Position numbers and translations under genes: made by a program
In this document: positions 11,775 through 24,800 of the stretch, one piece after another
How positions within the stretch are numbered: position 1 is the first letter of the stretch
Layout: each line of letters begins with the position of its first letter
Source of the DNA: Rhizophagus irregularis
Lineage: Eukaryota; Glomeromycota; Glomeromycetes; Glomerales; Glomeraceae
Length of the DNA: 64,000 bases
Direction: 5' to 3'
NCBI RefSeq assembly: GCF_026210795.1
Contig: NC_089438.1
Span: 2,315,501-2,379,500, forward strand
Notes under the pieces: generated by a model
The model's database searches: none
What the model saw: the letters and a program-made list of their open reading frames with translations, nothing else
What the model was told of the DNA's origin: nothing

Positions 11775-12866
11775 TGAGCTTGAATTTTATTAATTAATGC
11801 CGAAGTGACTTTAGAGAAACACAGAGTGATCTAAAAAGCACCGCAACAAGTGCAGAACTAATAGAAAAACAAAGAACAAATAATCTTCCAAAATTACATA
11901 TAAAGAAAAGCTAAGATTATAAACCCCACCCTCTCTATATAAATAACTACGGCTACTCCCCCCAAATCTATTTCAAAATGGGTAAAGTCGACTATGCTAT
12001 ACGTAACCCATCCAGCGTCGTACCCACTCCTACAGAATCGGTAAAAGAACCTCCGAGCTACCATTAGCACTATCAGAAATACCTAAAATTCAATTTCCCC
12101 TATTTGACTACATACTATGGATAACAAACCTATTTCACAAAGACCTCAGGGAACTTTTTAGTGTCGTGCAGTCCAGCCGATGGGGAACTTTTTAGTGTCG
12201 TGCAATCCCCGAAGGGACACCCACCTCATTTCGAACAATCCCAAACGGAGGACACCCACCTCATTGCGAACAATCCATCGACCTAAGATCTACCTAGATA
12301 AGTCAATCCAATGATAGTCCAACATGTGACCACCTTGATCGGCATACTACAAAAACTGCGGTACCCAACCTGTCACCCCCCTTATCACCCAGATGATCAT
12401 CGATTTTCAAAATAGTAACACCAAGCCACCATGACGATCAAATTTACTGGTCAAAAACCAATATATCGGGTAGCAGATATGTATCAGATATGTACCCGAT
12501 ATGTGTAGTATTAATGCAGAAAATCGGGTACCCGATATGTGTAAGATATGTGTAAATATATATATCGTCTACATATCATTTACATATCATATACATATCG
12601 GTACCCGATATGTATATGATATATATATTTACATATATCTTACACATATCGGGTACCCGATTTTCTGCATTAATACTACACATATCGGGTACATATCTGA
12701 TACATATCTGCTACCTGATATATTGGTTTTTGACCAGTAACTCTCTCCTAAATTTTTCAAAAACGAAAATTTTTGACGAAAATAATTTTTTATTACTTTT
12801 AAAAAATAATACAAGCTACTAATAAAATTTTATATTTTATATATTCCCAACTCAAAGCCCTCTACT
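11775..12866 (+). promoter_or_regulatory. LINE 5' region
   Basis: About 1.1 kb in front of LINE ORF1, clearly less AT-rich than the spacer. It holds CTCTCTATATAAATAA near 11931, a possible TATA element. A 29-codon reading frame lies at 11978-12067 (MGKVDYAIRNPSSV...). Two tandem pairs of direct repeats follow: GGGAACTTTTTAGTGTCGTG (12148-12215) and GGACACCCACCTCATT (12215-12270). A hairpin MITE sits at 12445-12739. Assignment to the LINE is by position and orientation. Confidence 0.45.
12445..12739. mobile_element. Fold-back MITE with ACTGGTCAAAAACC ends
   Basis: The arms are nearly perfect inverted repeats: TACTGGTCAAAAACCAATAT on the left, its complement on the right, about 120 bp each. 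The inside has the same GATATGTGTA and CGGGTACCCGATA words as the MITE at 2640-2926. The ends also match the 16 kb unit that contains it. No clear target duplication was seen. Confidence 0.7.
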
Positions 12867-13309
12867 ATGTCTGGTAACTATGCCAAGAGAGGCTGTGGAA
12901 GTCATAACCCTAACAGTAGGAAAGCTTCCCGTTAAGAACGAAAAAATAATAATAACTCTGATAACTCAAGCTCCGATGGTGAAAACACTGTCCAGCAGAA
13001 ACATAATCGTACGATTCATTGGGAAATTTTTTGGGGAGCAGATCTGCGCAGATTTTCAGAAATTATATCTGCGCAGATCTTATACCCTGGCGCAAAACAT
13101 TAGAGGAAAATTTTAATAAAAAACTGCGCAGATTTTATAAATAGCAATGTTCTGCGCGGATTTTTAAATAAAAAACCTTTGAAATAAATCGAAATATAAA
13201 ATACAATTAATATATGATAATTTATAGTCCATTTATATTAATTAATCATAATCAATTCTTTATTTCTACCAAAAAAAGCAACGTAAAATTTCGCGCAAAA
13301 ATACGAATT

Positions 13310-13800
13310 ATAAAAATTAAAGTATTTCAAAGAAATACATACAATTAAAGAATATAAAATTACGAATTATAAAAAAAAATTAAAGTATTTCAAAGAAATA
13401 CAATTAAAGAATATAAAATTACGAATTATAAAAATTAAAGTATTTCAAAGAAATACAATTAAAAAATATAAAATTACGAATTATAAAAAAAATTAAAGTA
13501 TTTCAAAGAAATACAATTAAAAAATATAAAAAAAATGATATAAAAAAATTAAAGTATTTCAAAAAAATACGATTAAAAAATATAAAAAAATGATATAAAA
13601 AATTTAAAGTATTTCAAAAAAATACGATTAAAAAATATAAAAAAATGATATAAAAAAAATTAAAGTATTTCAAAGAAATACAATTAAAAAATATAAAATT
13701 ACGAATTATAAAAAAAATTAGTATTTCAAAGAAATACGATTAAAAAAAATAAAAAATATGAATTATAAAAAAATTAAAGTATTTCAAAGAAATACAATTA
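13310..13800. repeat. ~57 bp AT-rich tandem repeat
   Basis: Eight or so units of AAATTACGAATTATAAAAA, TTAAAGTATTTCAAAGAAAT and ACAATTAAAAAATATA. It lies between the subterminal repeats and the 3' end of the second gene, so it is part of the transposon. Confidence 0.8.
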
Positions 13801-13903
13801 ATCCTGAGGAAATTGCGAATCTAGATTATTAATCTAAAAAAAATGATGATTTAGCTTAGTAAAATAATTCAATTAAGTGTATAATCGAACATAAATAATA
13901 ACT

Positions 13904-15606
13904 TTAACTTACAAAATCATCATAATTTTCATTTTCAACTGAATCGCTGCTCTCTTCTGCGACTGCTGACTCGTATTGATCGGTTCTTTGACTAACTTCT
14001 TTCGCTTCTTTTTCAGCTAATTCCTCCATTATTCGAGGAGTTATTTGCGTTTTATTTCTAAACGCTTGCTGTTAATTAATTATAGATTAATATCTGTAAA
14101 ATATTAAAAGATTAAAAGAACTGCGAAAATTTGCGAAAATTATTTACTAGAAAAAATTCGACTCTTTTCGTAACAGACTTGTCATTACACTTAATACTAT
14201 AGCTATTGGGATTTAACAAGATGTCACATATTGATAAAATATACGCACAATGCGTAAAAGGAAGTTCTTTATCCCTATACTGTTTGAAAACCGAATGGCC
14301 AATTTTCGTTAGAATATCGTGATTTTTGAAAAGTTCATAAAACGCATTACGCGTTTTTTGATTCTGTTTCCATTCAGCGATCTTCATAGAAGGAGAATTG
14401 TTATCTATGCGTTCCAATCGCTGTTCTCCAAAGACGGAAAACATGGCACTCCTGATACTTGCGGCAAAATCATTTCTCCTGCTTCTGCATTTAGTTTTTA
14501 TCTAAAAAAAAGTTAAATAAATATAAAAAAATACCTTTTTTTAACGATTATTAATATTTCACATACCTCTGCCAATAACTTATCTGAAAATAAAGAAATC
14601 CACGCGTTTTGCCCAATATTTTTAATGTAATGTTCTGCATGTTTAGATAAATATGTTTCTAAAGCCTTTCGGTACTCTATATCCGAAGGATATAAAGACG
14701 TTGGAATAAGTTCTTTAGCTACATTTTTATAAACGCGCTGTGAAGATATTTGGTTATTATAAGTATCTTTAGATTAAAATCAAGTTGATAATTTTTAATT
14801 AACTTACATTCCAGAAATCATCGCTTAATACATCACTTTTTGCAACATTTTGCGTATCTTGAATACTTTTTTGTTACTGATCTCCAATATATCGACAAAG
14901 TTTGTAGATGGCGTTTACCTTTCCATCTAATGCATTCATGGCATAATTAAACTCTTTCACAGTTAGGTAACGTTCACCCTCTACATTATGTGGTTTTGGT
15001 AAAGGCTCACGGGTATCACTTTTATCGCGGTTATCATTATGTTCTTCGTTATCATCGTCATCGACGTTATAATAATCAATTTCTTTATCAAGGTCAATTT
15101 GCATTGGACTAAGTATGGGAGTTGGCGTCCTCGAAGTTCTTTCATAACTCATAGGAGTTACAGATGGCGTCAATGTAGTTGAAACGGAAGTTTCAGTATG
15201 CGCAGTCCTGACTAAAGAATTCTCGCGATTTGTTGAGGATTTCTCACGATTTGCTGGAGTAAAAGAAACAGATTTAACTAAAGATCTTCCACGATCTACA
15301 TCAAATGGAGTAACGAGTACGAAAGGACCAGTAGGTGATTTTTCACGATCTGTGCGCTGATCTTTAGGAATTTCTGAAGATTCTACTGTTGGCGTTCAGC
15401 AAAAGTTAATTATAATGTTAAATTGCAAAATATCAGCATCTTGACGACTAACTACCTGATAACATTTGTGCAAATATATTTTGTTGGCTTTCATTCTGTC
15501 CTTCAGGAACGTCAAGTGCTTATTTTCTTCTTTGTCCTTCAGGAACGTCAAATGCTTGCTTTCTTTTTTTTGAGTTTTTTGCATTTTTTGACCTTTTAGA
15601 CGCCAT
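13904..15606 (-). pseudogene. Second gene of Plavaka-like element, copy 1 (two stops)
   Basis: Five exons on the minus strand: 15606-15456, 15385-14808, 14737-14567, 14501-14148, 14068-13904. All have GT-AG borders and consistent phase, 473 codons in total. The start is basic (MASKRSKNAKNSKKRKQ). Exon 2 is polar, with an acidic patch and a possible coiled coil near its end. Exons 3-4 match the partner gene at 51104-52521: exon 3 is exactly 57 codons in both, and exon 4 shares MFSVF, SPS-I-EWK and AY-LSIC-LNPN. Two in-frame TAA stops (15522-15520, 14876-14874) disable it. The first lies in a duplicated segment: KRKQAFDVPEG is followed by RRK-stop-ALDVPEG, so the original codon was CAA. The function is unknown. 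A role in binding element ends is inference. Confidence 0.7.
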
Positions 15607-16152
15607 AATCACTTAAATTCTAAATTCGTAAAATTTGTATAGGAAAAATATTGCGGAGAAAAATTCAAACAACAATTAATTCGAAAAATTGAAAAAAAAA
15701 TTGTTAAGATTCATATAAATGTAAAAATATGCGACGATTCAGCCAACTGAAAAAAAATAAAAAAATTCTTACATTATAAATAATTGAAAAATTGTGTAAG
15801 GTTAAAAGTTTTGCCGGAATTTTTTTAAAAAATCAGTTACTCCTGAATTAAAATATATTTAAGGATCAGTAAATTAAATAAATTAATTGTTAATGAATTG
15901 GTAAAAAAAATCAGTTACTCCTGAATTAAAAATATCAGTAAATGAAAAAAAATTAATTACTAATCAGTAAATAAATTAATTATCTTTCAGTAAACAAAAA
16001 TAATCAATTATCAGTAAAATTTATATTCGCTTGATAATCAGTAAAATAAAAAATATACCAAAAGTAAATCTTCATAAATATTTCTCGCGTGAAACTAATC
16101 GAAAAAATTTTCCTGCGTTAATTTCTAAACTCGCATTGATTTCTAAAGAAAA
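15607..16152. promoter_or_regulatory. Divergent intergenic region of copy 1
   Basis: 546 bp separate the two start codons. The region is AT-rich with repeated ATCAGTTACTCCTGAATTAA and ATCAGTAAA words (15833-16040). It must hold both promoters; no single element stands out. Confidence 0.5.
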
Positions 16153-19100
16153 ATGGTCAGATATAAATGTCAAATTTGCAAGAGATATTTTTCAACTCCC
16201 AGCGGTTTGAGACAGCACGCTAATGCCAAACACCATGGAAGAACAATAACTTCTCGACCAAGTGAACCAAGTGAACACGTTCAAAGATTCTCGCGACAAC
16301 CATCAAGAACAGCGGTTATGCCAGAACATGATGTTCAGTTATGGAACACACCCATTACAATGCCAGATACATTTACTTCGCATGAAAAATCCACATACCA
16401 AGATGATAATATTGGTGAGATGGAGGATATAATAATCAACGAAATTCCAACTCAAGATGCAGACAATTTAGAATCTGAACCACATTATAATCTGCGAAAA
16501 AGATCAAAATCAGAAAATATAGAAGAGAGAGCTGAAGAAATTTTTGAAGAAAATTTTGAGGAGTTGGGAACAGAAATACCAGTAAATCTTGACAATATTG
16601 ATCTAGATCCTGAAGATCTTCAAGGAGCATCGTTAGATGATGCTTTAGATGCTATTGAAGGAAAAAATCTACCAGAACGCGTAGCAAAGTGGCCAAACGA
16701 TGCATACAGAGATTTCATGAGATTAATTGTAGAGGGTAATATATCTAACAAAATTGGAGATCAAATAATTAAATTCTTTAATAAATATAGCAATCTGGAA
16801 GAATCTCCATTACCGAAATCAACCAAAAATGGCAAAGACCATCTCAATCAAATAACTTCACCTTCATTAGACTTCAAAGAAAAAGTTGTTTCAACCTACA
16901 GCGGTATTGACATTACACTCTACTATCGTCCCATATTTCGCGCTATTCAAGCTCTTCTGCAACGACCAGAAGTAGCTAATAATTTTGTCTATAAGGGAAT
17001 TCTAAAGAAAAAAAGGGTAAATTTAATAATTATGAATAACTAAAAAGAAACTGAAGATCATCACTCATATTTTTGGTTGTTTATATTCTTAGGATGATGG
17101 AAGCGAAACAAGAGTGTTTGGTGAGCCATATGAAGGCGACTGGTGGCTGGAAACGGAGAAGACTCTTCCGCCATTAAATCACCTATTGTCTATCATCTTA
17201 TATTCGGATGGGACCACTTTCGATGGACTGGGCAAGACATCAGGCCATCCAGTATTTTTAACGCTTGGAAATGTTCCAAATTGGGTTCGAAACCTACCAG
17301 AATCTAAAATACTTTTAGGTTTTTTGCCTAAAGTTCAAGATTCAGGCATTAAAACTACCGAAGTCTTTCGAAGTTTGCAGCGTGAAATATTTCACAAATG
17401 CTTTAATATCATGCTTTGGCCTTTACTGGAGAAACCTGATACGTTATGTTTTGGGATTAATGGACAAGCGAAAACATTTGCTGCACGAATTTCTTTTTTT
17501 CTCGCGGATATGCTCGAAGCAGATGATGTGACCGCTACATATAAAGGAGCGCGATGTAAAATGCTATGCCATACTTGTATGGTTCTGCAAAATAACTTAA
17601 ACGATATGAAACTTACACGAGAAGATATACTTTCCAGAACTCATGAAAATATGAAGGAAATGGTTAGCGCTGGACAAGGAAAGGAGTATTCTGTACATTA
17701 CGTCAAAAATGCCTTCTGGGAATTTCCGTAAATATCACTAAATTTTATAAGTAATGACGACGTTGTAAAAATTTTTTTACATATATAAATTTTTTTACAG
17801 AAATCTGAATATATACGAAGCGTGCGTTCCCGACCGTATGCATCATATCGACCTTGGACTTTTTAAATATCAACTGGAGTTTACGCAGGAAATCTTAAAA
17901 AAGGTCGGAGGGTTGGAATTACAGAAGATTTTCGATGAACGTCTTCGACAAATTCCACGTTTTCCAGGCCTTAAATTGTTAAGTAAAGTAGGTCAACTAA
18001 AAGTAATGACAGCATCAGACTATCGTCATATTATGAAGATAGCGATTTTTGCTTTGGATGAAATTTTCAGCGAAGAAAATGAAATAACTTGTAAAGAACT
18101 TTGTGAACTTTACACGAAGTTTAATAAAATGTATACTATGAGCAGACAAGAATCATATACCGAAAATGAACTGAATATCTTTGAAGTAAGAAGAAAAATT
18201 TAAAAAAAATTAACTTTCTTTAAAAGTTAATAGATGATCTAACTACTAACTAAAATAGGAAGCAATCATTGATTGGTGCATAGAGTTTAAAAGAATATTC
18301 TCCCCATTATCTACTACGGATTGCAGTTTTCCAAAGCTGCATAGTTGGCGTTATCATGCAGGTAATATAATTTGAAGATGGCTATTAATTTATACAAATT
18401 TTAATTTAATTTAATTATTTTCAGTACCTGCCATTGTCAAATATGGTGCACTGAATGGCCTATCAACGGAGACTTACGAAACGCTCCATAAATTATATAT
18501 TAAAATTCCATATCGAGCAACAAATAGAAAACACGTGATGCAACAACTGGTGAACGCTGTTAGTAAAAGTTTTATAAGATTTTTTTAACTTTTCTCCAAC
18601 CATAAATACTAAACTATTAATATTTTTGCAGGTAAAGCGTAAAGAATTAACTCCAACTACCAGCGGCATGAAAGTCATTCGTCGTAAAACTGAAGGGTTT
18701 GGAAAAATTCTTTGGGAATTAAATCTAGACTCCATTGATGAAAAAATAAAATCTTTAAAAAAATCTGAAAATCCGCCACATCCAAATTATATTGAAGGAT
18801 TGGCACAAATAATTACAGCGTTGGATACTTTTTTAGACACATCCTCGCAAGATTCAGAAAATGATTTTTTTATCAAAATTTATGATTCAGTTCATCTAGA
18901 AAGTGGAGAAATTCTAAGATCAACGGGTGAATTCCAAGGAAAAGAATGGTTTAGCAATGTCGCAGTAACTCATGCGGAGGATCAAGGACAAGACGAAGGT
19001 GCTTGGTACGGAAAAGTAAGTGAACTTTAAAAATTCGTAAGTACGATTTTACTTCGTAGTTCTTTACAAATTATTTCTTTTCAAGGTATTGCTATTTTTA

Positions 19101-19316
19101 AAATTCTTTCGAGGATCATATAAAGAGCCATACGAACTTGCTCTTGTTCGTTGGTTTGACATTCATCCAATAGAGCTTATAGTCTATGGTTACTCCCAAT
19201 TATACTATACTGAAGAATATAACATTATTCCAGTTGAATCTATCAATCAGGAGGTTCATATAATTCCGAGGTTTAACAAAGAAAATTGCTTTCTGTTAAA
19301 TAAATATATGTTCTAA
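16153..19316 (+). CDS. Plavaka-type transposase, copy 1, apparently intact
   Basis: Seven exons give an uninterrupted 911-residue protein: 16153-17016, 17093-17727, 17801-18185, 18259-18361, 18425-18558, 18632-19015, 19086-19316. All introns are GT-AG and phases agree. The N terminus is a C2H2 zinc finger (CQICKRYFSTPSGLRQHANA, then KHH). A conserved WPNDAYRDFMRLI block follows near residue 178. The core has SIILYSDGTTFDGLGKTSGH, PVFLTLGNVPNW, a CHTC pair, and PDRMHHIDLGLFKY at the start of exon 3. These are hallmarks of Plavaka transposases of the CMC superfamily, which cut and paste DNA with a DDE-type nuclease. It is more complete than its partner gene, which has two stops. The start ATG is the first in frame and directly precedes the finger. 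Confidence 0.85.
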
Positions 19317-19584
19317 ATCTTCAAAATAAAATTGTATTAAATAAAGAAAAATGACGTTTCGTCATCCATACAGTATATCTAAAACGCCACTTTAGCTTTT
19401 TTCGCTAGTTTTATGAAAAGCCTTTCAGATCGACAAAAAGAGGGAGTCTTTAATAGTATGATATCTTACGGGTTGCTAGTAAATTAAAGCAATTAAACAA
19501 ACTGTAAAAAATAGCAATTTATCTCATGATTTCTGTCAGTTAGTATTAGTACAGAGTTTTCTTCAGTTAGTAATATAGTGGTTA
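19317..19584. other. 3' flank of transposase; shared short motif
   Basis: No gene. It holds GACAAAAAGAGGGAGTCTT (19432-19450), identical to 58033-58051, where it follows a structured GC-rich stretch. It may be a common terminal or RNA motif, or the remains of a small element. Confidence 0.4.
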
Positions 19585-21824
19585 TAAAAGCGGAAATCTG
19601 CAAAATCGCAGATTACCGCAGAAATACATACATAAAAAATCGGAAACTTGCAAAATTGCAGATTATTGCATAATTTTGTAAAAAATAAAAAGCAGAAATC
19701 TGCAAAATCGCAGACTTCCGCATAAATTCACAAAAAAAATGCGGAGATCTGCTAATTTTACAGATCTCCGCAGTTCTGCATCTTAAAAAATTTCCCGATG
19801 TTACCGAAAATTCTATGGAAGAAGATTACGTTGCCGATGACCAGACGGCTGACGTTGGAGTAGATGGACCTTCCTCTTCTCCTCAACAAAATATCTCTGG
19901 CAAAAATACTTTGACCTCCTCCCCGAACAAATCTGCTGCGCCAACTGCACCCAGTCACGTCGCGTCTTCTGGAAATGTAGACGCGTCCATGCATGCACCT
20001 TCAAACAAAGACTTGCAACAACCCCCTAACGCGTCGCCTAATTTGGATACCAATGGTGCTCCAGATGGCGATCATACTCCAGATCCAGTGGTGACCCTCG
20101 CCATAACTAGAGATGATTTTCAGGCTGCGGCTGCGCCGAATGCTGCCCCTGAGTCTCTCAAGAAATTCCCTACCAATAAAGCCCTTATTGAGGCTGTGAA
20201 TAACCTTTTTTTAGAAACATACGAGTCATTCACTGGAAAAGCTCGTATGACTGGTTCTGGTGAGGCTAAACGCCTCATTATCCACTTCCATACCGCTGAA
20301 GCACGCGACTTGTGCGTTGGTTCCTCTCATCCTGAGTTCCCTGACTTGATCTTTTATGCCCATGACCCTCGCCAGCTCCGATCCAATAAAGATCTCCGGG
20401 CTATCCAAGTTACCGATATCCCCTTTTTTATCAAAAAGGATAACCTCATAGCCTATTTCAAAAAATTTGGTAACATTACCTCTTGCCGCCTCTTTTCCAG
20501 GCCTAATGCCAAAGTCCAGCAAGCCCGTATTGTGTATGATCACGCCGATTCAATTGCTCGTTTTACCGATCAATGGGCTGTATACTGTTTCTCCACCTGT
20601 CTCAGAATTACTCCATGTTTCTATACTGTGGATCAAAAGGCTGCGCGCCGTCAATACGTTGCTACCCTCACTCAACTTCCCCCCAATGTTAAGGATATCA
20701 ATTTGGCTCCTCTTACACGTGACCTTGGCGCGAAGGCTGTCAATGTTCCTCTTTCTTTAAATTCCTACAAACCCAAAAGATGGGCCTATGTCACCTTCAA
20801 CTCCCAAGAGACCATGGATGCTGCTATGGAACAGACTGTCAGCTTCCAAGGCAAAGTGCTTTTCTGGTCCTCCCCAGATAATACTAATAAACTTTGTCAC
20901 AGATGTGGCAAATTGGGTTGTGCTCCCAATTTTTGCCCACTCAAACAAACCAGAAATAGAAGTCGCACTTGCGACCCTGTTGCAAAACTCAAAGAATGAT
21001 TTAACGTTAATCAACCTCGTCGTTCCAATCCTAATACTGTCAATACACGTTCTCGCTCTCGATCTCATTCCAAATCTAAAGATCGATCTGCTTCTAATTC
21101 TGGACGTGTCAATAACATTTCCCACGACCGCACTAATAATGATAATAATCATAACAAACCCCTCCCAATACCTCCCAACGTGCCCGCCATAATAGCAAAG
21201 AATGATCAGTCTCCTTTTCTTCCTCCTCTCGTTCTACAGCACGTCCCTTACCCCGACAAACTCCTAACTCTGCATTATCTCCTGATGATGCTAATAACAT
21301 TTTAAACCTTTTGCGAGAATTACAATGTGAAGTTGCTAACTTTCACAAACGCATCTCCGCTCTTAAACTTGCTTACCAACGGATGACTCGTATTGAATTA
21401 CACCTTGGCCTTGATCCACTCCCTCTGCCCAATGAACCTGAACCAGACCTCATACAAGAAGATGCCCCTATAACTCACGTTCCGCTTAATATCCAATCTT
21501 CCACTCAATCTACACTGGCTCCCAAAAGCATTTTAGCGTGACCCTCGCCTACCTTCACTATTATTCCTGACACTTCTCTTCCTTCTTCTCACCTTTCTCC
21601 AAATGCTCCTCCTTTTACCCCTATCTCCTCCACGCAAGAAGAAATTAATGATCTCAAAAATAGTAGAGTCGCCATTGAAAGCAAATTAGACCAACTTACT
21701 GGTCATATCAAACAATTCATTAGCTCCCTTGGTGGTGCTCCCCCGGAACAAGCTGATTCAGCTTCTTCTGTTTAAATTTCTTCTTTAACTTTTACTCCCC
21801 GTTTGTTTTTATCATTGTGTTTTA

Positions 21825-24800
21825 ATGTCGGACAATAATTTTAATCATGATACCTTTGTACGAAACCCTCCCAACCCTGATAATGTTACTGAAATGTTTT
21901 CCCATGAATCATTATTTTCTTCCTCCAGTAACACTTCCCCTATCCCCAATTCATTTAATATTTCTTCTTTTAATGTTAATGGCCTTAAAATGTATGGTCA
22001 GACTAAATTAGAAGAAATTTCTACTTTCTTTTTGTTAAAACATATTTCCTTTGGTGGTATTGTTGATACCTATCTTCACCCTAAACAAATGAAGTTTTTA
22101 TCCAAACGTCTTTCTAATTATACTGTGTTCTCTTCCAATTTGGATACTTCTAAACAAATTCTTTCTTCCAGTGGTGTTTCTCTTTTTATAGAAAATTCTC
22201 TTGCCTCACATGTTCAAGATTTTAAATCCCATTCTTCACGATTACTCTCTGTTGATTTATATTTCAAAGGCAATGTTAAATTGCGTATATTTGTTATTTA
22301 TATCCCTCCCCCTGCTGAAAGTGTTTTGCGCACTGATACTATTGATTTGCTTATACAACAACTTATCCTTACTAAACAAGCTGGTTTCTACCATGCTGTT
22401 TGTGGCGATTTTAATATGCATTTAGATAAATATTACCCTATTTATTTTAATCAACCCCAAATTGCTTCAAAACATATTCACTGATTATTTTTTCATCTCC
22501 TTTCTCATGGATATGAAGACTATACTCCTGTTAACCTTTCCGATTCTTTAGGCACCTTTCATCGCAATGATCAAATTACTCGCGTTGATTATGTATGGTC
22601 CTGTCCTCTTCTCAAAAGATTTGCCCTTACTGCTTGCATTTTTGATGCTCAAGACATCTGCACATCTGATCATAACCCTGTCATCACATACTATGATATG
22701 TCTTTACTTTTTGCCTCTACTAAATTGGCTCGCGCTCGTCAACTCAAGCGCCAAACCCGTCGCGTCTTCAAATTTGATACTGTAACTGATATTCAATGGA
22801 CAGAATTCGCTGACAAAGCTGATGCTTTATGTGCTGTCTTACCTTCAACCTTTTCCTCCTGGCATATCAATCAAATGTGCGAATATCTTCAATCACGCAT
22901 CCTTAAAGCCGCTAATGTTACTTTACCTTCTTCTACTGTTGGCAACAATTATACTCCTAAGGTTCCTAAAGATCTGGAAATCTTAACTCAACACTATCGG
23001 TTTTTAAATCGCCTATTGCATTCGATACGTTTATTGCGCAAATATCCTTCATCTTATTCTGCTGCTCATGAACATAAGTGGTCTACTCATTTAATTAGAC
23101 TTCAAAACATTTTGCTATTATATAAGAAAGTATTTACTTTCATTCCTATCTTGCCCTCTTCTCTTTCATCATGTCGACAAGATAATTTCAAGTCACTTCT
23201 TGATGATTTATCCAATATTTCAAAATCCTTACGGGGATTTCATTTGCTTCAAGAGAAAGATTTTCAAGACTCTTCCATTCGCGCTCACTTGGACGATAGA
23301 AATAATAATTATGAAACGGACCTTTCTTCTTTTATTGAGTCAGCGCTTTCTCGTACCTGCCGCCATATCATTTTGGATCATGTCTTTATTGATCATCCCA
23401 CTCACCCTCAATTGTTAACTGGTCATAAGGATATTGATGATGCTGTTGTTAACCATTTCCAAAATTTTGTACCTATAAAGTCCACTCCTCCTGTATCTAT
23501 AGATACATTACCTGATAGATGGTCTTCTGCCTACCAACCCATGGATGATGTGTCCTCCTCCATCTATGATGCTTTAATGAATCCCCCTACCCTCGACGAA
23601 TGGTTATCCACCATTTCTTCTACTCCTAACGGTAAAACCCCAGGTCCTTCCATGATTACGTATGAAATGCTCAAACATCTTGAATCCCGTACCTCGGCTC
23701 TACTTCTTATTTTAATTCACACATGTCTTTCCAAAGCTGATATTCCTGATTTATGGCGTCAAGCAATGGTTTTTCCCATTCCTAAACCTCACGAATGGAA
23801 ATGTCAATTGAAAAATACTCGTCCTATTACTTTACTTGAAGTGATCAGAAAATCTCTTGTCAAACTTTTTTATAATCGCCTTTCTTCTATTATGGCTTCA
23901 CATGATGTCCTCAAAGGTGGTAACTTCGCTGGTCTTCCAGGTGGTTCTTGCCGTGACCCTATTATTACTTTAGAATCTATTATCCATGATGCTGATATCA
24001 ACAAAAACCCACTTTGGATTCTTTCCCAAGATATTTCTAAAGCTTTCGACTCAGTTGATCTGACAATGTTACGTTTTGCTCTAGAACGTATACGTCTTCC
24101 AGCTTCTGCTGTCAAGTTTATTCTTTCTCTCTTCACAAAACGTATTAATAGCGTTTTCACTGCTCATGGATCTACGCCTGCTTATAGGGTTCGCATTGGT
24201 ATTGACCAAGGCGAAGTTATCTCTTCTCTTTTATGGGTTATTTATATTGATCCTTTACTGACTGTCTTGAAGAATGAAATAATGGATCCTTATGTTCTCT
24301 CTACACCATCCTTAATTGATTCCCCTAATTCTTCTTCTAATTTGAAGATTAATAATTTAGTATTTATGGATGACTCTACTCTTATTTTCTCGTCGAAAGC
24401 TGGCATGGAATCTATGTTATCCATTACAGAAGAATTTTATCAAATCAATAACACTTCTGCCAATTATAACAAATATGTGTTAATTACTAATTCGTTACCT
24501 TTGACTTCGAATTCCACATTACTTCCTATTACTTTTAATCTGGATTTATCCTCTTTAAATAGTATTCCCTCCATTACTATTACCCCAATCTCCATGACAA
24601 CTTCTTTTCGTTTTTTAGGTGTTTGGTTTAACATTAAAAGCTCCCGGGATTTTGTCAAAAAACAACTCAAACGCGAATGTTGCTCGTTCGCCGTGACCAT
24701 CCGCCCTGCAAAGCTCTTTGCCAAACAAGTTGTATACTTACATAATACTGTCCTTATACCGAAACTTGAATACCGGATGCAAGTCACTCACTTGTCTGAA

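Larger units (their letters stand above)
13017..19800. mobile_element. Plavaka-like transposon, copy 1 (6.8 kb, two genes)
   Basis: The ends are CATTGGGAAATTTTTT and the complement of CATCGGGAAATTTTTT, flanked by TT (13015-13016 and 19801-19802). The insertion splits LINE ORF1, and its removal restores the LINE frame, which fixes the borders well. Subterminal repeats around ATCTGCGCAGAT (13035-13165) and GCAAAATCGCAGA, GCGGAGATCTGC (19585-19780) lie at both ends. The transposase gene is on the plus strand and a second gene is on the minus strand, starting 546 bp apart, head to head. The same layout recurs at 46718-52795 with different end sequences. Confidence 0.85.
12867..21775 (+). pseudogene. 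LINE ORF1, split by a Plavaka-like transposon
   Basis: ORF1 starts at ATG 12867 (MSGNYAKRGCGSHNPNSRKA...), breaks at 13016 and resumes at 19803. Removing 13017-19800 and one TT copy joins ...NRTI to TENSMEEDY in frame. Downstream are two RRM-like blocks and a zinc-knuckle-like CX2CX4CX4C (CHRCGKLGCAPNFC, near 20893). A serine/arginine-rich stretch (RSRSRSHSKSKDRS) and a short coiled region follow. Damage: TAA at 12933, TGA at 20997, a frame change near 21190-21230, TGA at 21539; the final stop is TAA at 21773-21775. The protein would be the nucleic-acid-binding chaperone of the retroelement particle (family knowledge). ORF2 starts 50 bp downstream. Confidence 0.75.

Noticed and set aside
20997-22484. 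UGA read as a sense codon in this organism
   Set aside because: TGA interruptions sit in decayed copies beside TAA stops and frame changes, while both intact transposase genes and the intact partner gene contain no in-frame TGA. Mutation explains them better.
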